The translations under genes were made by a program, and so were the position numbers. The notes beneath the pieces are model-generated. The model searched no databases. It was not told the origin of the DNA and worked only from the letters and a program-made list of their open reading frames with translations. Shown here one piece after another: positions 30,518 through 35,729 of a stretch of 35,729 bases of DNA (position 1 is its first letter; every line of letters begins with the position of its first letter). The DNA comes from WHSV01 sp050694055 (GTDB taxonomy: Bacteria > Actinomycetota > CADDZG01 > WHSQ01): NCBI GenBank assembly GCA_050694055.1, contig JBOGWX010000153.1:1-35729 (forward strand). The letters run 5' to 3'.

Positions 30518-32056
30518 TCAGCCTTTCTCCACTGTAGTGGGAGCTTCGGCTACATCGCCATGTTTCCCGTTACCAGCGCCGGAACGTTTCCACACCTTAT
30601 TAGCCATCTCGACGATCCCCTCCTCCGCGAGGAGCTCGAGCATGGCCGCGACCTGGAAGCGAGCGACCGGGTGAAGGCTCTTTGCAGTGTCGGCGTAGAC
30701 GCGCGCCACGATGTCGTCGATCGTGCTGGGGGATTCGAGAGCTTCGATGACGGCCCGGCGTCTTTCGGCGCGGTGCTCGAGGTACCCATCGATGACCGCC
30801 GTTCCGCCGTCGAGGGGTCGGAAGTGTCCGGGATAGATACGTTCCAGGTCGAGCCCACGCAGCCGGTAGAGACTGAAGAGGTAGTCGCGCATGTTGCCCT
30901 CGGGCGGCGCGATAACCGCAGTGCCCTCTCCGAGGATGTTGTCTCCCGCAAAGAGACTCTTGGTTCCCACGAGCTCGAAGCAAAGATGGTCGGAGGCATG
31001 GCCCGGGGTGTGAAGCGCTCGCAGAGTCGCACCTCCCGCCGAGATCTCATCGCCCTCCGCGAGGGGCCGGACCTCCACCCCGGCGATCGATTCGCCGCCG
31101 TGAGCTCGCAGCGGCGCTCCGGTGCGCTCGACCAGAGCGGCGACGCCTCCGGTGTGATCGGGATGACGGTGAGTGACGAGGATGGAGGCCACCTCTCCGG
31201 CGATCTCCGACAACGAATCAAGATAGGCATCGTCGCTCACTGCGGGATCGATGATCATCGTCCGTCCGGTTCCCACGACATAGGTGTTGGTGCCGGGTCC
31301 CGTCAAAACCCCGGCATTGGGCGCGAGAACCACCGCGACGTGCGGGGAGAGACGAGCGCGCAGGATCTCGCCGGAGGCCTGCCATTCGACGTTGCGCAAC
31401 GAAGCGAGGATGGTCGCGGTGCTCTCGTGCCCGTCGAGCCGCTGCAGCATCTCTATGGTCGGAGGCGCCATCACGACACTGCCCGCGGCGAGCTCCGCCA
31501 GTGCCTCGGCGGGCGTGGCCCAGTATGCGCCGTCGACCTCCGAGGGATCCGGTTGCGGCTCCCAGCCCTCGGGAGCGCACACGACGAAGAAGCGAGCATC
31601 GAAGCGCACGGCGGCCCCCAGCGGTGTGACCCACCGGCCGGCCGGCACCAATTCGTCGGTCCGAAGGGTGACCCCCAACTCCAGGCAACGCTCGAGCCAG
31701 CGCGCGGGGTCGTCCGAAAGCTCGCGCGCGGCCCCCTGTTGCGATCCATGGACGAGCAGGAATCCGACCTCCTCGAAGGCTTCTCTCAACGCGGCGACGT
31801 ACGCCCCGAGCGCGGCGGCCTCGTCTTCCATGTCGAGGTTGGCCGCCGCCTCTGACCGACTGAGACCCGAAGCGCCCTCCCACCGGGCGTCTCGGTCCGC
31901 GTCCGCAACGGCGCCTCCGGGAAACACGATCGCCCCTCCCATGAAGCGCATCGATTGGGGTCGAAGGGTCAGCAGCACCTGAGGTCCCTGCGGCCGGTCC
32001 CTGAGAATCACCAGGGTGGCCGCCGGGCGGGGCGGAGGGGTTGCATTGGCGTGCAT
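30518..32056 (-). CDS. Nudix hydrolase / metallo-beta-lactamase fusion
   Basis: 512-residue fusion. N-terminal Nudix domain (about residues 10-235): AATLVILRD, FPGGAV (46-50), then after a long insert the Nudix core REAFEEVGFLL (91-101), the layout of CoA or nucleotide diphosphatases of the NUDT19 type. The C-terminal metallo-beta-lactamase domain (about 240-435) has His296-x-His298-x-Asp300-His301 (THRHPDH), His353 (TPGHASDH), Asp372 (AGDNILG) and His411 (YPGHFRPL), all zinc ligands present. A winged-helix-like tail (about 440-490) is as in LACTB2-type hydrolases. ATG at 32054-32056 chosen by family N-terminus and a TACCCT box 7 nt upstream; likely leaderless. First of three same-strand genes (regulator, thiolase follow). 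Possible role in acyl-CoA/CoA ester clean-up; inference. Confidence 0.9.
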   Translation of the reverse strand: MHANATPPPRPAATLVILRDRPQGPQVLLTLRPQSMRFMGGAIVFPGGAVADADRDARWEGASGLSRSEAAANLDMEDEAAALGAYVAALREAFEEVGFLLVHGSQQGAARELSDDPARWLERCLELGVTLRTDELVPAGRWVTPLGAAVRFDARFFVVCAPEGWEPQPDPSEVDGAYWATPAEALAELAAGSVVMAPPTIEMLQRLDGHESTATILASLRNVEWQASGEILRARLSPHVAVVLAPNAGVLTGPGTNTYVVGTGRTMIIDPAVSDDAYLDSLSEIAGEVASILVTHRHPDHTGGVAALVERTGAPLRAHGGESIAGVEVRPLAEGDEISAGGATLRALHTPGHASDHLCFELVGTKSLFAGDNILGEGTAVIAPPEGNMRDYLFSLYRLRGLDLERIYPGHFRPLDGGTAVIDGYLEHRAERRRAVIEALESPSTIDDIVARVYADTAKSLHPVARFQVAAMLELLAEEGIVEMANKVWKRSGAGNGKHGDVAEAPTTVEKG

Positions 32057-32057
32057 T

Positions 32058-32072
32058 ACATACAGGGTATGT
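32058..32072. promoter_or_regulatory. inverted repeat in divergent promoter region
   Basis: ACATAC-AGG-GTATGT, perfect 6-bp arms, in the 64-nt gap between the Nudix-MBL start (32056) and the SCP2-gene start (32121). It overlaps the -10-like TACCCT of the Nudix-MBL gene, so a regulator bound here would block it. Candidate operator only. Confidence 0.4.
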
Positions 32073-32120
32073 TTCGCAGCCAGCGAAGACCGACCACGAT
32101 CACCAAGGAGGCACCCCGCC

Positions 32121-32507
32121 GTGGCTGTGAAGTTCCTGTCCCAGGAATGGGCCGAGACCATGACCGACGCGCTCAACTCGTCCGACGACTTCAAGTCGGC
32201 GGCAAGCGGCCAGGCCGCCAAGCTGCAGCAGATCGTCACCGATGTGGACGGCGGAGACGTGAAGTACTACTTCGTGCTCGACAACGGCACGGCGGATGTG
32301 TCCCTGGGCGAGATCGAGGGGCCCGAGGCCACGATCACCCAGAACTACGACACCGCGGCGGGGCTTCAGAAGGGCGAGGTCAATGCCCAACAGGCCTTCA
32401 TGCAGGGCAAGCTGAAGGTCTCGGGAAACATGATGAAGCTGATGCAGCTTCAGGGCGTCATCGGTGCGGTGCCGAAGGCAGTCGCCGACATCGACGTCGA
32501 GTACTGA
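32121..32507 (+). CDS. SCP2 sterol-binding domain protein
   Basis: 128-residue single-domain sterol carrier protein 2 (SCP2) homologue, a hydrophobic-pocket protein that binds acyl-CoA or other lipids. Recognised from VKFLSQEWAETMTDALN at the start, the KYYFVLDNGTADVSLGEIEGPEATIT strands, and the C-terminal helix region NAQQAFMQGKLKVSGNMMKLMQLQGVI. GTG at 32121-32123 has a perfect AAGGAGG (32105-32111) 9 nt upstream. Divergent from the Nudix-MBL gene and 27 nt upstream of thyX in the same direction. A link to the neighbouring thiolase in lipid metabolism is possible. Confidence 0.9.
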   Translation: MAVKFLSQEWAETMTDALNSSDDFKSAASGQAAKLQQIVTDVDGGDVKYYFVLDNGTADVSLGEIEGPEATITQNYDTAAGLQKGEVNAQQAFMQGKLKVSGNMMKLMQLQGVIGAVPKAVADIDVEY

Positions 32508-32534
32508 GACGATCCGAAGCGGTACCTTGGGGCG

Positions 32535-33446
32535 ATGGACCCTCTGACCCTCTACGAGAAGCTCGGTGGCACCAAGACCGATGGCTGGCCCGCCCTGCAC
32601 AGCGATGTCGCCCACACCGAGGGGGGCACACCCTACCTGCGGCACCCCGGCGTGGTGCTGATCTCCAAACCAGACGTCAACATCCAGGGCCTTCGCCCCT
32701 TTCTCGAGGGCTACGGCGAGGAGCTCGGCTTCGACGGCTACCTCGAGGATCCAACCCCGCTCCCTCCCGGCTCTCTCCTGCTGAAAACGGCCGGACAGAC
32801 CTGCTACTCGAGCTTCGGCCCCAAGCGCACCTACAACGAGAACGCACAGCGCTACTTCGACAACCTCTCGTCCTCGGGACACGGTTCGGTGTTCGAGCAT
32901 CCCGTCTTTTCCTTCTTTCTCTTCGGCGTGTCGCGCGCCATAACTCATGAGGTCGTTCGTCATCGTGCCGGGACGGCCTTCTCGCAACTGAGCCAGCGCT
33001 TCGTTTCAGGCAAAGTCCTTCGCTTCGTCGAGCGTCCCGAGTACCAGGATGTGCCCGTCCTGCACAAGCGCTTCGAGCAGCGCATCGACTTCCTGGCGCG
33101 CGAGTACGACGAGGTCGCCGAAGAGCTGGTCGAGCTTCAGATGCAGGGAGACCCAAGGCTCGTGGCCGAGGCCCGCACCGACATGCGGAAGCGGGTGCAA
33201 CAGACGGCGCGCTCGGTACTTCCCAACGAGGCGGAGACGACCATGGTCCTCTCCGCCAACGTTCGCTCGTGGCGACACATGATCGAGATGCGCACGGATC
33301 AACATGCCGAACGTGAGATTCGCGACCTGTTCTTCCGGATCTTCTTGGCGCTGCGGCTGCTCGAGCCGATGCTGTTCGAGGACTACAGGATCGAGTCCTA
33401 TCCCGACGGCACCTACGGCGCGCAGACCGACTGGCGCAAGATCTAA
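32535..33446 (+). CDS. ThyX-type flavin-dependent thymidylate synthase, extended variant
   Basis: 303-residue protein of the ThyX family, which makes dTMP from dUMP using FAD and methylene-tetrahydrofolate. The core (about residues 80-300) has CYSSFGPKRT, SGHGSVFEHPVFSFFLFGVSRAITHEVVRHRAG and the C-terminal SANVRSWRHMIEMRTDQHAEREIR with the dUMP/FAD-binding Arg and His residues. Two differences stand out. About 75 extra N-terminal residues precede the core (canonical ThyX is 215-250 residues). The signature, normally RHR-x7-S, reads RHRAGTAFSQLSQRF, with eight residues before that Ser (Ser150 and Ser153 are both candidates). ATG at 32535 has only GGGG close by. Could be the cell's thymidylate synthase or a paralogue; no thyA is in the window. 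Confidence 0.85.
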   Translation: MDPLTLYEKLGGTKTDGWPALHSDVAHTEGGTPYLRHPGVVLISKPDVNIQGLRPFLEGYGEELGFDGYLEDPTPLPPGSLLLKTAGQTCYSSFGPKRTYNENAQRYFDNLSSSGHGSVFEHPVFSFFLFGVSRAITHEVVRHRAGTAFSQLSQRFVSGKVLRFVERPEYQDVPVLHKRFEQRIDFLAREYDEVAEELVELQMQGDPRLVAEARTDMRKRVQQTARSVLPNEAETTMVLSANVRSWRHMIEMRTDQHAEREIRDLFFRIFLALRLLEPMLFEDYRIESYPDGTYGAQTDWRKI

Positions 33447-33482
33447 GCGGCCGGTCCGAGACCTTCCCATCGTTTTAGCGAG

Positions 33483-33884
33483 CTACCTGATTTCAATGCG
33501 CCCCGTCATGTCGGAATGGAAGGTGCAGACGAATTCGACGTCGTCATCGGGAACGGTGAACGTCGCAGTGGCGACCTCGCCTGCCTCCAGGGGTCCGGTG
33601 TTGAGCTCGAGAGATTCGATTGCGAAGTCGTGCGCGCTGTCGTCGTCGTTGGTCACCTCGATGGTGACCTCCTCGCCGGCGTCGAGCTCGAGCACTCCCG
33701 GCGCGAACTCCTGATCTCCGTCCACCGCGACTTCGATAGCACCCCCGCGGCTTCCCGGACCCCGGGCAACGTCGCCAGCAGGTTCGGACGAGTGGCACGC
33801 GGCCAACCCGAGGGCCGCGATCCCGGCCCCCACGAGCCGGCCGACCATGCGCCGGGACCCTGGCCCCGTTCTGCTTGCGTTCAT
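33483..33884 (-). CDS. cupredoxin-like lipoprotein
   Basis: 133-residue exported copper protein. The signal peptide ends in the lipobox LGLAAC (Cys30). After a Gly/Pro linker comes a cupredoxin fold (about 48-133). Type 1 copper ligands are in place: His85 (SAHDFAIE), then Cys120, His123 and Met126 in FVCTFHSDMTG. ATG at 33882-33884 with AAAGGAG 8 nt upstream. It is divergent from arsR, so the 198-nt gap can control both. Family members carry electrons or bind copper outside the membrane. A link with arsenic is suggested only by position. Confidence 0.88.
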   Translation of the reverse strand: MNASRTGPGSRRMVGRLVGAGIAALGLAACHSSEPAGDVARGPGSRGGAIEVAVDGDQEFAPGVLELDAGEEVTIEVTNDDDSAHDFAIESLELNTGPLEAGEVATATFTVPDDDVEFVCTFHSDMTGRIEIR

Positions 33885-34022
33885 GACTGCGACTCCTTTG
33901 AGCTCTTGCTTTTCGGGTCGTCGGACAAGCCCATGCTGCGGGTTCCGAGGGGCGCCCACATCGGGAAGAGCCCCCAAGAAGCCCCGAGGGACCCCCTGAT
34001 CCGATCTCGGGCGATGATTACA

Positions 34023-34070
34023 TTGACAAACGTCGATGTACGTGTTCCTATATCGATACTCATCGATGTA
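34023..34070 (+). promoter_or_regulatory. arsR promoter and operator
   Basis: A consensus -35 TTGACA (34023-34028) is followed 17-19 nt later by TCCTAT/CTATAT (34046-34053) as -10. Direct repeats CGTCGATGTA (34031-34040) and CATCGATGTA (34061-34070) are exactly 30 bp apart, with a further ATCGATACTCATCGAT (34052-34067, two ATCGAT palindromes) around the start. This is the type of site expected for ArsR/SmtB autorepression, and spans the promoter. It lies between arsR (start 34083) and the divergent cupredoxin gene. The rest of 33885-34022 shows no other clear signal. Confidence 0.65.
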
Positions 34071-34082
34071 AAGGACAGACAC

Positions 34083-34439
34083 ATGACCACGCTCGCCTCC
34101 GCCGACACCAGCGCTTCGGGATGCTGCGCACCTCTGCTCGGTGCAGGACTTTCCCATGAGGAAGCGGTCGCGACCGCCGCTCTCTTCAAGGCGCTGGCCG
34201 ACCCCACCAGGGTGCGCATCGTCAACCTGCTCGCCGGCAGCTCCGAGCCCGTGTGCGTGTGCGAGCTGAACGAGGGCTTCGAGGTCTCGCAGCCCACCCT
34301 GAGCCATCATCTGAAGAAACTCGTCTCGGCCGGCCTGCTGGCGCGCGAGCAGCGCGGGACGTGGGCCTTCTACTCGATCAACGATCGTGCACTACAGCTT
34401 CTCGGCGATGTCGTCGGGCAGAAAGGAACTGGATCATGA
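34083..34439 (+). CDS. arsR: ArsR-family arsenic-responsive repressor
   Basis: 118-residue winged-helix repressor of the ArsR/SmtB family, which leaves DNA when As(III) or Sb(III) binds. The DNA-binding helix region is VSQPTLSHHLKKLVSAGLL (about 68-86), and the wing REQRGTWAFYSIND. Two possible thiol sites are present: Cys58/Cys60 in EPVCVCELN, the classic helix-3 motif, and an N-terminal Cys14-Cys15 pair, as in the Corynebacterium-type ArsR. ATG at 34083; AAAGGA about 7 nt upstream. Its TGA overlaps the arsM ATG (ATGA). It controls its own operon through the upstream repeats, and perhaps the cupredoxin gene. Confidence 0.94.
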   Translation: MTTLASADTSASGCCAPLLGAGLSHEEAVATAALFKALADPTRVRIVNLLAGSSEPVCVCELNEGFEVSQPTLSHHLKKLVSAGLLAREQRGTWAFYSINDRALQLLGDVVGQKGTGS

Positions 34440-35209
34440 GCCAACTGCGCGAGCAGGTACGGCAGCGATACGCAGAGGCCGTTCAGGCGGTCACCGATGA
34501 AGGGCGCCACGCCGAGGATCCACAGGTTGGCTGTTGCGGGGGTGACGCAGGCTCCTGCTGTGGACCCCACGCCGGCTCACTCGGCTCAGAGCTCTACGGC
34601 CTCACCGAGCGCGATTCGCTGCCGGAAGCCGCCGTACTCGCAAGCCTGGGCTGCGGCAATCCTATGGCGGTAGCCGCTCTCAACGAGGGCGAGACGGTTC
34701 TCGACCTCGGTTCGGGAGGCGGCATCGACGTACTCCTCTCGGCGCAACGGGTCGGTCCCTCCGGCAAGGTCTACGGCCTCGACATGACCGATGAGATGCT
34801 GGCGCTCGCGCTGCGCAACCAAGAGCAGGCGGGCGTGGACAACGTCGAGTTCCTCAAGGGCTACATCGAGTCGATTCCGCTTCCCGCCGGGACGGTCGAC
34901 GTCGTCATCTCGAACTGTGTGATCAACCTGTCGATCGAGAAGCCGGCGGTCTTTGCCGAGATGTTCCGCGTACTGAAGCCCGGCGGACGGGTCGGCATCA
35001 CCGACGTGGTGTCAAACGACGAGCTGTCGTCCGAGGATCGCGCCCGGCGCGGCAGTTACGTAGGGTGCATCGCCGGTGCTCTGTCGTTCGCTGAGTACCG
35101 GTCCGGTCTCGAGACTGCCGGTTTCTCCGAAGTGGCGGTCGACGCAACCCACGAGGTGACGGATGGCATGCACTCGGCGACCGTCAAGGCAATCAAACCG
35201 GGCAGCTGA
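34436..35209 (+). CDS. arsM: arsenite S-adenosylmethionine methyltransferase
   Basis: 257-residue ArsM that methylates As(III) to volatile or less retained methylarsenicals. SAM motif I is VLDLGSGGGIDVLL (about 88-101). The conserved arsenic-binding cysteines are Cys73 (ASLGCGNP), Cys161 (SNCVINLS) and Cys211 (YVGCIAGA). An N-terminal CCGGDAGSCCG cluster (33-43) is also typical of the family. ATG at 34436-34438 overlaps the arsR stop, so expression follows ArsR. Followed after about 40 nt by arsC in the same direction. Confidence 0.95.
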   Translation: MSQLREQVRQRYAEAVQAVTDEGRHAEDPQVGCCGGDAGSCCGPHAGSLGSELYGLTERDSLPEAAVLASLGCGNPMAVAALNEGETVLDLGSGGGIDVLLSAQRVGPSGKVYGLDMTDEMLALALRNQEQAGVDNVEFLKGYIESIPLPAGTVDVVISNCVINLSIEKPAVFAEMFRVLKPGGRVGITDVVSNDELSSEDRARRGSYVGCIAGALSFAEYRSGLETAGFSEVAVDATHEVTDGMHSATVKAIKPGS

Positions 35210-35249
35210 AGTCGAGCCTGACATCTCTAGTGAAAGTCGAGGACCACGC

Positions 35250-35660
35250 GTGACCACCGATGCACCCCGTGTCGTCTTCCTGTGCGTGCACAACGCCGGG
35301 CGTTCGCAGATGGCGGCCGGCTGGTTGCAACATCTTGCAGGCCCTCGGGTCGAGGTGTTCTCGGGAGGTTCGGACCCGGCGAGCGATGTGAACCCCGGCG
35401 CGGTCGAAGCAATGAACGAGGTCGGCATAGACATCAGCCGCGAGTTCCCCAAGCCATGGACCGACGAGGTCATTCGCGCCGCCGACGTCGTCGTGACCAT
35501 GGGTTGCGGAGATGCGTGCCCCGTCTACCCCGGCAAGCGCTACGAGGACTGGGAACTGGCTGATCCAGCCGGCCGGCCCCTCGCAGAGGTGCGCACCATA
35601 AGAGACGACATAAGAGCGCGCGTCGAGAGACTCATCACCGAGCTGGCCCCGCCGAATTAA
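35250..35660 (+). CDS. arsC: arsenate reductase (LMW-phosphatase fold)
   Basis: 136-residue ArsC that reduces arsenate to arsenite. The CX5R loop is Cys12-VHNAG-Arg18 in VVFLCVHNAGRSQ. The second region TMGCGDACPVYPGKRYEDWELADP holds Cys86 and Cys90 and the catalytic Asp105, as in thioredoxin/mycoredoxin-linked enzymes. Start GTG at 35250-35252 with GAGG 7 nt upstream. No other in-frame start suits the family N-terminus. Last gene of arsR-arsM-arsC, ending before a strong hairpin. Reductant (thioredoxin or mycothiol) not decidable. Confidence 0.95.
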   Translation: MTTDAPRVVFLCVHNAGRSQMAAGWLQHLAGPRVEVFSGGSDPASDVNPGAVEAMNEVGIDISREFPKPWTDEVIRAADVVVTMGCGDACPVYPGKRYEDWELADPAGRPLAEVRTIRDDIRARVERLITELAPPN

Positions 35661-35687
35661 CGACTGCGCCCCGAGCCAATCTCAGAA

Positions 35688-35724
35688 GAGAGGCCGGCCC
35701 CCGGAGAACCGGGGCCGGCCTCTC
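35688..35724 (+). terminator. terminator of the ars operon
   Basis: Very strong stem GAGAGGCCGGCCCC/GGGGCCGGCCTCTC (35688-35701 with 35711-35724, 14 bp) plus CCGG/CCGG pairing at the apex, 27 nt after the arsC stop. No U-tract is visible. It marks the end of the operon, so no further ars gene is co-transcribed within the window. Confidence 0.7.
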
Positions 35725-35729
35725 ACTCC

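Noticed and set aside
30512..31855. 447-codon plus-strand frame antisense to the Nudix-MBL gene
   Set aside because: The minus strand holds complete Nudix and MBL motifs. The plus frame is low-complexity His/Arg/Gly-rich and has no ribosome site.
33516..34082. Long N-terminal extension of ArsR from an upstream in-frame ATG
   Set aside because: It would read through the divergent promoter and the antisense of the cupredoxin gene. The ArsR family N-terminus, ribosome site and operator place the start at 34083.

Overview
The window is about 63-65 % G+C chromosomal DNA from a high-GC Gram-positive bacterium, almost certainly a member of the Actinomycetota. The main reason is the 13.6-26.6 kb block: fhaA-fhaB-pstP-rodA-pbpA-pknA-pknB, followed by a convergent pabA/trpG-type amidotransferase, a class E sortase and crgA. 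This is the conserved growth and division neighbourhood known from Mycobacterium and Streptomyces, here with inserted genes (a methyltransferase, an M20 peptidase and two small proteins). In Mycobacterium tuberculosis this block lies near oriC, and serS lies on the other side of oriC, so an origin-proximal location is a reasonable inference. I cannot name the genus. No insertion sequence, prophage or CRISPR array was seen.

Layout. 0.1-3.2 kb (minus strand): tRNA-Ser(UGA), a secreted lysyl-oxidase-like copper protein, and seryl-tRNA synthetase, each followed by a hairpin. 3.2-5.9 kb: a DUF4446 membrane protein, divergent from larB-larC (nickel-pincer nucleotide cofactor synthesis). 5.9-7.3 kb (minus): an aldo/keto reductase-OsmC pair. 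7.4-13.2 kb (minus): a complete peptide-type ABC importer, dppA-dppB-dppC-dppD-dppF, with a hairpin between the binding protein and the permeases. 13.4 kb: tRNA-Leu(CAG). 13.6-22.4 kb (plus): the FHA / phosphatase / SEDS / PBP / kinase operon, with tightly overlapping genes and GTG and TTG starts. The two receptor-like kinases carry one and four PASTA domains. 22.4-27.1 kb: methyltransferase, amidotransferase, M20 peptidase, a Rho-N/SAP-like small protein, a 50-residue membrane protein coupled to the sortase, crgA, and a zinc-ribbon membrane protein preceded by two DnaA-box-like 9-mers.

27.1-32.1 kb (minus): a Nudix/metallo-beta-lactamase fusion, a large membrane PAS-SpoIIE phosphatase-HATPase regulator, and a thiolase preceded by a 16-bp TetR-type palindrome. 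Divergent from these are an SCP2 sterol-carrier protein and an unusual N-terminally extended ThyX. 33.5-35.7 kb: an arsenic island, arsR-arsM-arsC, in one overlapping or closely spaced run ending in a strong hairpin, with a divergent cupredoxin lipoprotein. No arsenite efflux pump lies in this transcription unit.

The genes fit a free-living cell. One module couples cell-wall synthesis to Ser/Thr phosphorylation: PknA and PknB sense the wall and phosphorylate FHA partners, PstP reverses this, RodA and PbpA polymerise and cross-link peptidoglycan, and CrgA works at the division site. Around it lie nutrient import, redox and arsenic detoxification, and acyl-CoA metabolism. Several genes (larB, pabA, crgA, the Nudix-MBL fusion) have a -10-like hexamer 6-8 nt from the start codon and no Shine-Dalgarno, which suggests leaderless mRNAs. 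The most notable items for follow-up are the Nudix-MBL fusion with its SpoIIE/thiolase neighbours and operator, the variant ThyX, the PASTA- and Asp/Gly-tailed PknA, the two-site ArsR, and the DnaA-box pair.
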